This document shows, in pieces, positions 26,664-35,640 of a DNA stretch of 64,000 nt. The translations under genes were made by a program, and so were the position numbers. This DNA is from JAQIBY01 sp963676165. Lineage in GTDB: Bacteria; Bacteroidota; Bacteroidia; Bacteroidales; ML635J-15. Below the pieces are notes generated by a model. The model made no database searches, was not told the origin of the DNA, and worked only from the letters and a program-made list of their open reading frames with translations. The DNA lies in contig OY781043.1 of the NCBI GenBank assembly GCA_963676165.1, positions 3,286,001 to 3,350,000 on the forward strand, given 5' to 3'. The first letter of the stretch is position 1; each line of letters starts with the position of its first letter.

Positions 26664-27434
26664 ATGACAATTCAACCCGATATTATTGATCAACTGAAAC
26701 GTCAGTTTTTCAAAGACGCCAATGACATGGCAAAAACTGCATTTGACGAAGCTGGAATACGCAAATTCCGTTTAATGGATACAGTACATAGCTTCTACGC
26801 TTATCTCAATAGCTTTCTTTCTCAATTCGAAAGTCTTGTTGATCAGCAAGGACAAAAAATTGCATGTAGAAGAGGTTGCGACACTTGTTGTTTCCAATCT
26901 GTTTTTATGAGTCCGATCGAAGCAATGTATCTGGCAGAGAAACTACGGAATCAATTATCGGAAAATCAATTTCAGGATATACTGAAACGCACAAAGGCAA
27001 AGCAAGAAAAAACGCAATCTATGTCTGCAAGTGAATATTTAAAATACAGACATGCTTGCCCTCTCCTTGATGAGGAAACTGGATCATGCATAATGCATGA
27101 ATTTAGGCCTGTGGCATGTCGAATTTACCTTTCTGGAGATTTACCATCATGCATTCAACAGCACAAGCATCCTGAAAATCCAGAAATGTTTGCACAACTG
27201 TACGATTTACCATTGCAAACAGGCAGAGCATATTGCGAAGGGTTTAATCAGTACTTTGGAGGGAAAGATTTAGAAGTTCAAGAATTAAAATTCGAAGACG
27301 CTTTGCTTATCGCAATGGAAAATCCAGCCATAATAGATCGTTGGATAAAGGGGGAAACTATTTTTCAAACCGATTACTCTGATGAAGACATTGACGCATT
27401 TAAATCCTATAGAAATCGTCCCGGATTGGCATAA
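26664..27434 (+). CDS. YkgJ-type cysteine-cluster protein
   Basis: A 256-aa protein starting at the ATG at 26664; an upstream TTG at 26637 also lies in frame but is unlikely. It carries the CxxC-type cluster of the YkgJ family (UPF0153): CRRGCDTCC, then CPLLDEETGSCIMHEFRPVACRIY, then a last CIQQH. This arrangement is thought to bind a metal, Zn or an Fe-S cluster. The helical N-terminal segment and the Tyr- and Asp-rich C-terminus are ordinary for Bacteroidota homologues. Biochemical function is unknown. It is divergent from the UbiD gene and convergent with eno, with a shared hairpin terminator between them. Confidence 0.85.
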   Translation: MTIQPDIIDQLKRQFFKDANDMAKTAFDEAGIRKFRLMDTVHSFYAYLNSFLSQFESLVDQQGQKIACRRGCDTCCFQSVFMSPIEAMYLAEKLRNQLSENQFQDILKRTKAKQEKTQSMSASEYLKYRHACPLLDEETGSCIMHEFRPVACRIYLSGDLPSCIQQHKHPENPEMFAQLYDLPLQTGRAYCEGFNQYFGGKDLEVQELKFEDALLIAMENPAIIDRWIKGETIFQTDYSDEDIDAFKSYRNRPGLA

Positions 27435-27435
27435 A

Positions 27436-27460
27436 AAAAGTCCGGAAGAACCGGACTTTT
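27436..27460. terminator. Bidirectional terminator between the YkgJ-type gene and eno
   Basis: AAAAGTCCGG and CCGGACTTTT form a perfect 10-bp stem around the 5-nt loop AAGAA, with A- and T-tracts on both sides. It lies 2 nt after the plus-strand stop and 20 nt beyond the eno stop, so it can serve both convergent genes. Confidence 0.9.
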
Positions 27461-27479
27461 CAAGAGTTATCTTTATTGC

Positions 27480-28766
27480 TTAAGGAACAAATTTAAAATC
27501 ACGTCCTAAGTAATATGCATTTTCTCCAAGAGCCTCTTCGATTCTGAGTAACTGATTGTATTTAGCAATACGGTCAGAACGTGAGGCAGAACCTGTTTTA
27601 ATCAAACCAGTATTCAAAGCGACAGCCAGATCAGCAATGAAAGTATCTTCTGTTTCACCTGAGCGGTGGCTAATGATTGAAGTATAAGAGCTTCTGTGCG
27701 CCATATCGACAGCCTGAATTGTTTCTGAGAGTGTACCAATTTGGTTCACTTTAATCAAAATTGAATTCGCAACAGCATTTTGAATACCACGAGCGAGACG
27801 TTTGACATTAGTCACAAACAAATCATCTCCTACGAGTTGTACTTTCTCACCAATTTCTGTGGTTAATTTAGCCCAACCTTGCCAATCATCTTCAGCCAAT
27901 CCATCTTCAATAGAAAGGATAGGATATTTATTCGCCCAGTTAGCCCAGTACTCAACCATATCATCAGAGCTAAGTTTGGTATTGTTTGATTTAAGCTCAT
28001 ACAAGCCAGTTTCCTCATTATAAAATTCTGAAGCAGCAGGGTCAAGAGCAATAAACACTTCCTCGCCTGGCTTATATCCTGCTTTTTCAATTGCTTTTAA
28101 GACGTACTCAATTGCTTCTTCATTTGAGTTAAGACCTGGAGCAAATCCACCTTCATCACCAACGTTGGTAGAGAAACCAGAATCTTTCAATACAGATTTT
28201 AGGTTATGAAAGATTTCCACACCCATTCGAAGTGCATCTGAAAAAGATTCAGCACCCACAGGCATAATCATAAATTCTTGAAAGTCAATATTGTTATCCG
28301 CATGTGAACCACCATTAAGGATGTTCATCATAGGAACAGGCAAAGTATTTGCAGAAACGCCACCGATATAGCTGTATAAAGGAAGTCCATGATATTGTGC
28401 AGCAGCCTGAGCACAAGCGAGAGATACTCCTAGCATAGCATTTGCACCGAGTTCAGCTTTATTATCTGTTCCGTCCAATTGGATAAGAGCTCTATCAATT
28501 GCGTTTTGATCATCAATAAAAGCTCTATTTAAAGCTTCATTAATGCGTGAATTGACATTATAAACAGCCTTCATGACACCTTTCCCGAGGAATCTGGTTT
28601 TTTCACCATCTCTAAGTTCTACTGCTTCGTGAACACCTGTTGATGCACCTGAAGGCACGGCAGCACGTCCGATTACACCACTAGTAGTCATTACTTCGAC
28701 CTCTACAGTCGGATTTCCTCTGGAGTCCAGTATTTGTCTGGCATGAATGTTTTGAATCTGAGCCAT
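27480..28766 (-). CDS. eno: Enolase
   Basis: A 428-aa glycolytic enzyme that interconverts 2-phosphoglycerate and phosphoenolpyruvate with Mg2+. The N-terminus ARQILDSRGNPTVEVEV, the acid-base Glu in GDEGGFAP (about 205-212), the catalytic Lys in ILIKVNQIGTL (about 339) and the SHRSGETED loop are all intact. The length is standard. It stands alone between a bidirectional terminator downstream and the terminator of the ribosomal operon upstream, so it must have its own promoter; TAAATTTG at 28780-28773 fits the -7 consensus but is very close to the ATG. Confidence 0.98.
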   Translation of the reverse strand: MAQIQNIHARQILDSRGNPTVEVEVMTTSGVIGRAAVPSGASTGVHEAVELRDGEKTRFLGKGVMKAVYNVNSRINEALNRAFIDDQNAIDRALIQLDGTDNKAELGANAMLGVSLACAQAAAQYHGLPLYSYIGGVSANTLPVPMMNILNGGSHADNNIDFQEFMIMPVGAESFSDALRMGVEIFHNLKSVLKDSGFSTNVGDEGGFAPGLNSNEEAIEYVLKAIEKAGYKPGEEVFIALDPAASEFYNEETGLYELKSNNTKLSSDDMVEYWANWANKYPILSIEDGLAEDDWQGWAKLTTEIGEKVQLVGDDLFVTNVKRLARGIQNAVANSILIKVNQIGTLSETIQAVDMAHRSSYTSIISHRSGETEDTFIADLAVALNTGLIKTGSASRSDRIAKYNQLLRIEEALGENAYYLGRDFKFVP

Positions 28767-28816
28767 AATTTACAAATTTAAATGTGTTAAAAAATCACGG
28801 AAAATTACAAATAAAA

Positions 28817-28840
28817 AAGGGGAGTACAAAAACTCCCCTT
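28817..28840 (-). terminator. Terminator of the ribosomal superoperon
   Basis: AAGGGGAGT and ACTCCCCTT form a 9-bp GC-rich stem with a 6-nt loop. Read on the minus strand it is followed by a run of six T. It lies 22 nt after the rplQ stop and separates the ribosomal operon from eno. Confidence 0.92.
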
Positions 28841-28861
28841 CAGAATTAAGCATATGATAAC

Positions 28862-29500
28862 TTATTTTTCTTCTTTTTCGTCTTTAGCTTCATCTTCAGG
28901 TTTTACCTCAGGTTTCGCTTCAGCTTTTTCTTCTTTTACTTCTTCCTTTTTAGCTTCTACTTTTGGAGCTTCTTCAGCTTTTTCTTCTTTTGCTTTAGGC
29001 GCTTCTTTAGGTTCAGCTTTAGGTTTTTCTTCTTTTACAGGAGCATCAGCTTTAGCTTCAGTTTCTGCTTTTGCAGTTGTGCTTTTACCACGTCTAGTAC
29101 GTTTCTTTTTAGTTGTACTATCTTTCGCTGCCAACATATTTTCATTGTAGTCAACGAGTTCAATGATACACATTTCAGCGTTGTCACCAAGACGCGCACC
29201 GGTTTTAAGGATACGAGTGTAACCTCCTGGTCTGTCGGCAACTTTCACTGAAACCTGACGGAAAAGTTCTGATACAGCCTCTTTATTTTGCAATGCTCTA
29301 AAAACCATACGACGGTTATGAGTAGTGTCTTCTTTAGCTCTAGTAATCAAAGGTTCAACAAACACTTTGAGAGCTTTAGCTTTAGCAACAGTCGTATTAA
29401 TTCTTTTATGCATAATCAGCGATGCAGCCATATTTGACAACATTGCTTTTCTGTGAGCCTTTTTTCTACCTAAATGGTTAAATGATTTATTATGTCTCAT
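28862..29500 (-). CDS. rplQ: 50S ribosomal protein L17 with long charged C-terminal tail
   Basis: A 212-aa protein starting at the ATG at 29500, with MRHNKSFNHLGRKKAHRKAML. Residues 1-118 form normal L17, which sits near the exit tunnel on the large subunit. After DYNE the protein continues with about 90 residues made almost only of Lys, Glu, Ala and Pro (KEEKPKAE-like repeats). E. coli L17 ends near residue 127. Extended, low-complexity tails are known in Bacteroidota L17. It is the last gene of the ribosomal operon, 12 nt after rpoA, and is followed by a strong terminator. Confidence 0.96.
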   Translation of the reverse strand: MRHNKSFNHLGRKKAHRKAMLSNMAASLIMHKRINTTVAKAKALKVFVEPLITRAKEDTTHNRRMVFRALQNKEAVSELFRQVSVKVADRPGGYTRILKTGARLGDNAEMCIIELVDYNENMLAAKDSTTKKKRTRRGKSTTAKAETEAKADAPVKEEKPKAEPKEAPKAKEEKAEEAPKVEAKKEEVKEEKAEAKPEVKPEDEAKDEKEEK

Positions 29501-29511
29501 CACTAATCAAT

Positions 29512-30504
29512 TTATTCCTTATCCAACTTATATTTTGAAATATCGAGCCCAAAGTTTAGGTTCAGATTATTGAGTAAGTCTTCCAACTCAGTGAGTGATT
29601 TCTTACCAAAGTTTCTAAACTTAAGCAGGTCGTTTTTATTATGCTGTACGAGATCGCCGAGCGTATCGACATCAGCAGCTTTCAAGCAATTCAATGCACG
29701 TACAGAGAGATCAAGATCTACCAAACGAGTTTTCAGGAGTTGTCTCATATGGAGAACTTCTTCGTCAAACTCTTCATTTTCGTAGGATTCTTCAGTATCA
29801 AGCGTGATTTTCTCATCACTAAAGAGCATGAAATGATAAATCAAGATTTTGGCAGCTTCTTTCAATGCATCTTTTGGATGAATTGAGCCGTCAGTATCGA
29901 TTTCGATGATAAGTTTTTCGTAGTCAGTTTTTTGCTCTACCCTCATATTTTCAACGCTATATTTCACGTTTTTAATAGGGGTATAAACAGAACCGATAGC
30001 GATATTACCGATTTCATCATCTTCGATTTCATTTTCTTCAGGAGACAAATATCCTCTACCTTTAGCGATTGTAAGGTCAATCTTAAGAGTTACATTTGGT
30101 TCCATGTGACAGATTTCCAAATCAGGATTTAGAATTTTAAATCCGGTTAGAAATTTACCAATATCTCCAGCTTTAAACACATCTTGACCAGAAATTGTCA
30201 CGGTAACTTTTTCACCGTCAAAATCTTCAATTTGTTGTTTAAAGCGAACTTGTTTTAATTGTAAAACAAGTTCAGTGACATCTTCCATTACTCCCTTAAT
30301 AGTAGAGAATTCATGGTCCACGCCTTCGATTTTAATATGAGTAATTGCAAATCCTTCCAAAGAAGATAGGAGGATGCGTCTGAGGGCATTACCGACAGTT
30401 ACACCGTATCCTGGTTCCAAAGGTCTGAATTCGAATTTCCCGTGCATATCGTCAGCCTCAAGCATAACGACTTTGTCCGGTTTTTGGAATGCTAAAATTG
30501 ACAT
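29512..30504 (-). CDS. rpoA: RNA polymerase alpha subunit
   Basis: A 330-aa alpha subunit. The N-terminal dimerisation domain shows FEPLEPGYGVTVGNALRRILLSS, which starts polymerase assembly. A linker about 20 residues long is acidic (EESYENEEFDEE, about 240-251). The C-terminal domain (about 258-320) includes LNCLKAADVDTLGDLV and FGKKSLTELE, which contact regulators and UP-elements. It lies in the conserved order rpsM-rpsK-rpsD-rpoA-rplQ. Confidence 0.98.
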   Translation of the reverse strand: MSILAFQKPDKVVMLEADDMHGKFEFRPLEPGYGVTVGNALRRILLSSLEGFAITHIKIEGVDHEFSTIKGVMEDVTELVLQLKQVRFKQQIEDFDGEKVTVTISGQDVFKAGDIGKFLTGFKILNPDLEICHMEPNVTLKIDLTIAKGRGYLSPEENEIEDDEIGNIAIGSVYTPIKNVKYSVENMRVEQKTDYEKLIIEIDTDGSIHPKDALKEAAKILIYHFMLFSDEKITLDTEESYENEEFDEEVLHMRQLLKTRLVDLDLSVRALNCLKAADVDTLGDLVQHNKNDLLKFRNFGKKSLTELEDLLNNLNLNFGLDISKYKLDKE

Positions 30505-30521
30505 ACAAATCAGGTTATTGA

Positions 30522-31130
30522 TTATTTTGAATACAATTCAACGATTAATTGTTCTTCGATGTTTTCAGGAATTTCCTCACGTTCAGGGATGTTAAGGAAT
30601 TTACCTGCCATCTGATCGTTATCCCACTCGATCCATGAGTATTTGCTATGATTAGCTCCGCTCAATGAGTCAGTAATAACTTCGAGTGATTTAGATCTTT
30701 CACGAACACTTACGATATCTCCCGGTTTAACGCGGAAAGATGGGATGTTAGTCAAAACGCCATTTACAACAATGTGTCTGTGAGAAACTAATTGTCTAGC
30801 TGCTTGGCGAGTTGGCGCAATACCGAGTCTATACACGACATTGTCAAGTCTTGACTCAAGCAATTGCAAGAGTACAACACCAGTAACACCTTTCATACTG
30901 GAAGCTTTTTTAAACAAGTTTGAGAATTGTTTTTCCAGTACACCGTATGTGTATTTAGCTTTTTGTTTTTCTTTTAGCTGGATACCGTACTCAGAAACTT
31001 TTCTTCTTCTGCGGTTATTTCCATGCTGTCCAGGGGGAAAGTTTTTCTTTTCGAAATATTTATCCGGCCCATAAATAGGTTCGCCAAGTTTTCTAGCGAT
31101 TTTTGTTTTCGGTCCTCTATATCTTGCCAT
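30522..31130 (-). CDS. rpsD: 30S ribosomal protein S4
   Basis: A 202-aa primary binder of 16S rRNA. MARYRGPKTKIARKLGEPIYG and the S4 domain (LESRLDNVVYRLGIAPTRQAARQLVSHRHIVVNG) are present. The N-terminal zinc-binding Cys cluster of some S4 proteins is missing, so this is the zinc-free form. In many bacteria S4 feeds back on translation of this operon; no such site was identified here. Confidence 0.98.
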   Translation of the reverse strand: MARYRGPKTKIARKLGEPIYGPDKYFEKKNFPPGQHGNNRRRRKVSEYGIQLKEKQKAKYTYGVLEKQFSNLFKKASSMKGVTGVVLLQLLESRLDNVVYRLGIAPTRQAARQLVSHRHIVVNGVLTNIPSFRVKPGDIVSVRERSKSLEVITDSLSGANHSKYSWIEWDNDQMAGKFLNIPEREEIPENIEEQLIVELYSK

Positions 31131-31151
31131 GAATCTTTACTGTTAAAATGA

Positions 31152-31544
31152 TTATACTCTTCTTCTTTTTGAAGGTCTACAACCATTGTGTGGCAATGGT
31201 GTAACGTCAACAATCTCTGTCACTTCAATACCGGAATTGTGTACCGCACGAATTGCAGATTCACGTCCAGCGCCAGGTCCTTTAACATAAGCTTTCACTT
31301 TTCTAAGCCCAGCATCATAAGCTACTTTTGCACAATCTTCGGCAGCAACTTGTGCTGCGTAAGGTGTATTTTTCTTACTACCACGGAACCCTTGTTTTCC
31401 TGAAGATGACCATGAAATAACCTGCCCTTCAGCATTCGTCAGGGTAACAATAATATTGTTGAAAGAGGAATGAATGTGTAATTGACCATTCGCCTCAACT
31501 TTAACGACCCGTTTCCTGGTAACTTTTGTCTTTTTCTTTGCCAT
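31152..31544 (-). CDS. rpsK: 30S ribosomal protein S11
   Basis: A 130-aa protein of the small-subunit platform. Conserved pieces are HIHSSFNNIIVTLT, GFRGSKKNTPYAAQ and GPGAGRESAIRA, with the C-terminal HNGCRPSKRRRV. It lies 17 nt after rpsM and 21 nt before rpsD. Confidence 0.98.
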   Translation of the reverse strand: MAKKKTKVTRKRVVKVEANGQLHIHSSFNNIIVTLTNAEGQVISWSSSGKQGFRGSKKNTPYAAQVAAEDCAKVAYDAGLRKVKAYVKGPGAGRESAIRAVHNSGIEVTEIVDVTPLPHNGCRPSKRRRV

Positions 31545-31561
31545 AGACGATTAATATTTAA

Positions 31562-31930
31562 CTAAGCTTTCTTTTTATTTGCGATGGTTTTCTTTTTACC
31601 ACGACGAGTACGCGCATTGTTTTTAGTGTGCTGTCCTCTCAATGGTAAACCAATACGATGACGAATTCCACGGTATGATCCGATATCCTGCAAACGTTTG
31701 ATATCTGTTTGTACTCTGGATCTCAGTTCTCCTTCCACGATATAATTCTCAATCTCAGTACGAACTTTGGACAAAATTTCATCGTCCCAATCTGATACTT
31801 TAAGATTACGATCAATACCGGCATTATTCAGGATTTCCTGAGCACGGCTTCTACCGATTCCGTAAACATAGGTTAAAGCGATTTCACCTCGTTTATTGTT
31901 TGGTATGTCAACACCAGCGATTCTTGCCAT
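31562..31930 (-). CDS. rpsM: 30S ribosomal protein S13
   Basis: A 122-aa protein of the 30S head that contacts the large subunit. It begins MARIAGVDIPNNKRGEIALTYVYGIG and carries the tRNA-contacting basic tail GQHTKNNARTRRGKKKT. It follows rpmJ by 26 nt, the usual position in the alpha operon. Confidence 0.98.
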   Translation of the reverse strand: MARIAGVDIPNNKRGEIALTYVYGIGRSRAQEILNNAGIDRNLKVSDWDDEILSKVRTEIENYIVEGELRSRVQTDIKRLQDIGSYRGIRHRIGLPLRGQHTKNNARTRRGKKKTIANKKKA

Positions 31931-31956
31931 ATGCTTATATTATTTTAAAATTTTAC

Positions 31957-32073
31957 TTATCCCTGACGTAGTTTAAACTTAGGGTTCTTTTTATTAATCA
32001 CGTAAAGACGACCTTTACGTCTCACAATCTTACAGTCTGCACTGCGTTTTTTGACTGATGCTCTGACTTTCAT
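31957..32073 (-). CDS. rpmJ: 50S ribosomal protein L36, zinc-free form
   Basis: A 38-codon gene read directly from the minus strand: it starts MKVRASVKKRSADCKIVRRK and ends KFKLRQG, with ATG at 32073 and TAA at 31959-31957. Of the four zinc ligands of classical L36 only Cys14 remains; the equivalents of Cys11, Cys27 and His32 are Ser, Asn and Phe. This is the C-minus form typical of Bacteroidota. It sits between infA and rpsM, as in other bacteria, 17 nt after infA. Confidence 0.95.
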   Translation of the reverse strand: MKVRASVKKRSADCKIVRRKGRLYVINKKNPKFKLRQG

Positions 32074-32090
32074 AATAAATCTTTTCTTCT

Positions 32091-32309
32091 TTATTTATAC
32101 CTGAATGTTATTCTTCCTTTCGAAAGATCATAGGGAGACATTTCCACTTTGACTTTATCTCCCGGCAAAATTTTAATATAATGCATGCGCATCTTTCCGG
32201 AAATATGGGCAGTTAAAATGTGTCCATTTTCCAGTTCGACACGAAACATTGCATTTGATAATGCTTCGATGACGGTTCCGTCTTGCTCTATCGATGCTTG
32301 TTTAGCCAT
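32091..32309 (-). CDS. infA: Translation initiation factor IF-1
   Basis: A 72-aa single S1/OB-fold protein that blocks the 30S A-site during initiation. It begins MAKQASIEQDGTVIEALSNAMF and has the conserved GHILTAHISGKMR and the LPGDKVKVEMSPYDLSKGRITFR segment. It is separated from the map stop by a single base. Confidence 0.97.
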   Translation of the reverse strand: MAKQASIEQDGTVIEALSNAMFRVELENGHILTAHISGKMRMHYIKILPGDKVKVEMSPYDLSKGRITFRYK

Positions 32310-32310
32310 T

Positions 32311-33093
32311 CTATTTCCGTTTTAATTTTAATGCTTCATCAATTATACTAAAATCCGATAAAATGTCTGCTTGCCCATTTGTAATTGCCATAGTATGTTC
32401 AAAATGCGCGGCAGGCATATGATCAGCAGTACGAATTGTCCATCCATCTTTATCTTGTCTGATAAAGCGTTTCCCCATAGTAATCATGGGTTCAACGGCA
32501 ATGCACATTCCTGCGTCAAGTTTTGGGCCGGTACCGTTTCGTCCATAATTTGGAACTTCGGGGCTTTCATGCAAATCACGACCTATGCCATGACCAACAA
32601 GCTCACGAACAACACCATATCTAAAGCTTTCAGCATACTTTTGTACAGCATGACCGATGTCGCCAATACGATTGCCTGCTGTCGCCATTTCTATCCCTTT
32701 GTAAAGAGATTCTCTGGTAACTTTCAGCAATTGTTTCACGTTTTCGTCCACATCTCCCACTTCAAAGGTAAAACAAGAATCGCCATGCATTCCGTTTTTA
32801 TAGGCACCAATATCTATGGATACTATGTCCCCACTTTTCAGACGGTAGTTGTTTGGAATTCCATGAACAACAACATCATTGACAGAGATACAAACTGAAT
32901 TTGGGAATCCATTATAATTTAGGAAACCAGGAACTGCACCATGATCTCGGATAAAATCATGAGCAATTTTGTCAATTTCCAGCGTTGAGATTCCTACTTC
33001 AATGTGCTTAGCAATTTCCGCATGTGTTTTTGACACGAGCATATTGCTTTCTCGCATTAATTCAATTTCTTCCGCTGTCTTCAAATATATCAT
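32311..33093 (-). CDS. map: Methionine aminopeptidase, type I
   Basis: A 260-aa metalloprotease that removes the initiator Met from new proteins. The start is taken as the ATG at 33093 rather than the TTG at 33096. The pita-bread fold signatures are present: NDVVVHGIP with the substrate His, DIGAYKNGMHGDSCFTFEV with the two metal Asp residues, GHGIGRDLHESPEVPNYG with the metal His and the catalytic His, and the metal Glu residues in AVEPMITMG and FEHTMAI. It lies between secY and infA, a common arrangement in the spc operon. Confidence 0.97.
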   Translation of the reverse strand: MIYLKTAEEIELMRESNMLVSKTHAEIAKHIEVGISTLEIDKIAHDFIRDHGAVPGFLNYNGFPNSVCISVNDVVVHGIPNNYRLKSGDIVSIDIGAYKNGMHGDSCFTFEVGDVDENVKQLLKVTRESLYKGIEMATAGNRIGDIGHAVQKYAESFRYGVVRELVGHGIGRDLHESPEVPNYGRNGTGPKLDAGMCIAVEPMITMGKRFIRQDKDGWTIRTADHMPAAHFEHTMAITNGQADILSDFSIIDEALKLKRK

Positions 33094-33113
33094 CAAAGAA
33101 CCTTATTCTTTAT

Positions 33114-34454
33114 TTATAACGCAGAAACAGTTTGTCCTCTGCCTTTAATTTTTCCTGATTTGGTAAGACCATCATAATGTCTCATCAAGAGGTGGCTTTC
33201 AATTTGTTGTAGAGTATCTAAAACAACACCTACAAGAATTAATAATGACGTACCACCAAAGAACTGTGCAAATTGATTATTCACACCGGCCATCATAGCG
33301 AAAGCTGGCAAAATAGCAACAACTGCAAGAAAAATTGATCCAGGTAATGTAATTCTTGACATTACATTATCAATAAATTCCACTGTTCGTTTTCCTGGTT
33401 TTACACCTGGAATAAATCCCCCGTTCTTTTTCATATCCTCTGCCATTTGTGTAGGATTTACAGTAACAGCAGTGTAGAAATATGTAAAGAGAATGATCAT
33501 TATAGCAAATACAAAGTTGTACCAGAAACCAGTGTAATCAGCAAAAGCGAGAGCAAATTTGCTCACTTCACCTTCAGCTTTAAACCCGGCAAACATCATA
33601 GGTACAAACATCAAAGCTTGTGCAAAAATGATAGGCATAACACCTGCAGCATTCACTTTAAGTGGGATATATTGACGAACACCACCATATTGACGGTTTC
33701 CAACAACACGTTTAGCATATTGCACAGGAATTCTTCTTACTGCTTGAACCAATGCGATAGAAATCATAAAGATTGCAAACAGAATAACGATTTCGAGCAA
33801 TAACATAATTAAACCACCAGCTTGACCAGTTCCACGTGATACCATTTCAGCGACGAGTGAACCAGGGAGACGGGCAATGATACCAATCATAATAATCAGG
33901 GAAATACCATTACCAATTCCTTTATCTGTAATACGTTCACCAAGCCACATAACAAACATGGTACCTGCAGTAAGAATTAATATAGAGCTCAAGTTAAATA
34001 ACAATCCTGTGTAAGCAAATGCCTCAGCTGGCAATTGAGAATGCAGGTTAGCCATATAAGAAGGAGCTTGAAGAATCAAAATACCTACTGTCAAATAACG
34101 TGTAATTTGGTTGATTTTGCGGCGTCCGCTTTCACCTTCGCGTTGCAGTCTCTGGAAGTAAGGGACTGCAATTCCTAATAACTGCACAACAATAGATGCA
34201 GAGATATAAGGCATAATACCAAGACCAAAAACTGAGGCGTTAGAAAACGCACCACCCGAAAACATATCAAGTAGGCCGAGAACCCCTTTTGAGCTCTGGC
34301 TCTGTAAATTGGCCAACATAGTTGGATCAATTCCAGGAATAACTACGTGAGCACCTAATCTATAAATTAGAATCAGTCCTAAGGTAGTTAATATACGTTT
34401 GCGCAAATCTTCAATTCGCCAAATATTTCTTAAGGTCTCAATAAACTTCTTCAT
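33114..34454 (-). CDS. secY: Preprotein translocase subunit SecY
   Basis: A 446-aa channel protein of the Sec translocase with ten membrane segments. Visible features are LGLILIYRLGAHVVIPGID in the first helix, the plug region FSGGAF, the conserved INPAxxx-like and MPIIFAQA segments, and the cytoplasmic loop VKPGKRTVEFIDNV. It is needed for export of all the signal-peptide proteins in this window. It is 2 nt from rplO and 20 nt from map. Confidence 0.98.
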   Translation of the reverse strand: MKKFIETLRNIWRIEDLRKRILTTLGLILIYRLGAHVVIPGIDPTMLANLQSQSSKGVLGLLDMFSGGAFSNASVFGLGIMPYISASIVVQLLGIAVPYFQRLQREGESGRRKINQITRYLTVGILILQAPSYMANLHSQLPAEAFAYTGLLFNLSSILILTAGTMFVMWLGERITDKGIGNGISLIIMIGIIARLPGSLVAEMVSRGTGQAGGLIMLLLEIVILFAIFMISIALVQAVRRIPVQYAKRVVGNRQYGGVRQYIPLKVNAAGVMPIIFAQALMFVPMMFAGFKAEGEVSKFALAFADYTGFWYNFVFAIMIILFTYFYTAVTVNPTQMAEDMKKNGGFIPGVKPGKRTVEFIDNVMSRITLPGSIFLAVVAILPAFAMMAGVNNQFAQFFGGTSLLILVGVVLDTLQQIESHLLMRHYDGLTKSGKIKGRGQTVSAL

Positions 34455-34456
34455 CC

Positions 34457-34906
34457 TTAGTATTTTTCAACGGTTCCACCCTGAGCTTCAATTTTCTCTA
34501 CAGCTGATTTTGAGAAAGCATGAGCTTTAATATTCACTTTTTGTTTCAATTCGCCATTACCAAGAATTTTAATTAATTCTGTTGGTTTAGCAACACCAAA
34601 GTCAACAAGCGTATCGAAATCAATCACTTCAAGTTTATGTTTTTCAGCTAATTTCTGAATAACAGAAATATTAACTCCAGTGTATTCTACACGATTTCTA
34701 TTGTTAAACCCAAATTTAGGGCTAGTTCTTTGGAGTGGCATTTGTCCACCCTCAAAACCAGACTTACGGGAGTAACCTGAGCGTGATTTTGCGCCTTTAT
34801 GACCACGAGCAGAAGTTCCGCCTTTACCTGAACCTTCACCACGTCCAACGCGTTTACCTTCTCTCTTAACTGATCCTTCAGCCGGTTTTAATGAACTTAA
34901 ATCCAT
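34457..34906 (-). CDS. rplO: 50S ribosomal protein L15
   Basis: A 149-aa protein with the Gly- and Arg-rich N-terminal extension that threads into 23S rRNA (GRGEGSGKGGTSARGHKGAKSR split by short gaps) and the C-terminal domain ending AQGGTVEKY. Normal position between rpmD and secY. Confidence 0.97.
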   Translation of the reverse strand: MDLSSLKPAEGSVKREGKRVGRGEGSGKGGTSARGHKGAKSRSGYSRKSGFEGGQMPLQRTSPKFGFNNRNRVEYTGVNISVIQKLAEKHKLEVIDFDTLVDFGVAKPTELIKILGNGELKQKVNIKAHAFSKSAVEKIEAQGGTVEKY

Positions 34907-34923
34907 ATCACTAATTGCTTAAC

Positions 34924-35106
34924 TTATTTAACATCTTCAATTTTCACTAAATGGCGAACTTTTCTAGCCATTCCCAGAATTTGTGGAGTCGCTTCGTGCT
35001 CAACAGTCTGGTGCATTTTACGAATCCCCAATGCTACGAGGGTATCTTTTTGGCGCTTTTCGTAACCGATAGCGCTTTTAATTTGAGTAATTTTCACTTT
35101 TGCCAT
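34924..35106 (-). CDS. rpmD: 50S ribosomal protein L30
   Basis: A 60-aa protein. It starts at the ATG at 35106 (MAKVKITQIKSAIG); a longer in-frame start at 35118 would abut the rpsE stop and add four atypical residues. Conserved ALGIRKMHQTVEH is present. Confidence 0.96.
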   Translation of the reverse strand: MAKVKITQIKSAIGYEKRQKDTLVALGIRKMHQTVEHEATPQILGMARKVRHLVKIEDVK

Positions 35107-35118
35107 GTCTGTATCCAA

Positions 35119-35634
35119 TTAACCATTAAACACTTTATCAAGAGAAACACCTCTATGTTCAGCAACAGTATAAGCATCTCTCATTTCGAGCAATGCATTC
35201 ATTGTAGCTTTCACAAGGTTGTGCGGATTTGAAGATCCTTTTGATTTAGCAAGGACGTCTTTTACGCCAACGCTTTCAAGGACAGCACGCATCGCACCAC
35301 CCGCTTTAACACCGGTACCATCAGAAGCAGGTTTCAACCATACTTTTGCTCCTGAGTATTTTCCGGATTGTTCATGCGGAATTGTATTATTAAAAATAGG
35401 TACTTTCACTAGATTTTTCTTAGCATCTTCCACAGCTTTTTCGATAGCAGAAGTTACTTCGCCAGCTTTACCTAATCCGTGACCGACAATACCATCTTCG
35501 TTACCAACGACAACAATAGCAGCAAATGTAAAATTACGACCACCCTTTGTTACCTTAGTTACACGGTTAATTGCAACCAGTCTGTCTTTCAGTTCGAGAT
35601 CACTCGCTTTAACTTTTCGTAAGTTGTTTGACAT
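35119..35634 (-). CDS. rpsE: 30S ribosomal protein S5
   Basis: A 171-aa decoding-centre protein. The double-stranded-RNA-binding N-terminal domain has LKDRLVAINRVTKVTKGGRNFTF in outline. The Gly-rich VGVGKA-like region reads GHGLGKAGEV, and the C-terminal domain has GGAMRAVLESVGVKDVLAKSKGSSNPHN in outline. Six nt after rplR. Confidence 0.98.
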   Translation of the reverse strand: MSNNLRKVKASDLELKDRLVAINRVTKVTKGGRNFTFAAIVVVGNEDGIVGHGLGKAGEVTSAIEKAVEDAKKNLVKVPIFNNTIPHEQSGKYSGAKVWLKPASDGTGVKAGGAMRAVLESVGVKDVLAKSKGSSNPHNLVKATMNALLEMRDAYTVAEHRGVSLDKVFNG

Positions 35635-35640
35635 AACAGT

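Noticed and set aside
28854..29150. Plus-strand open frame of 98 codons rich in Ser, Phe and Ala
   Set aside because: It is the antisense shadow of the repetitive Lys/Glu/Ala tail of L17; its composition follows from the repeat, not from selection as a protein.
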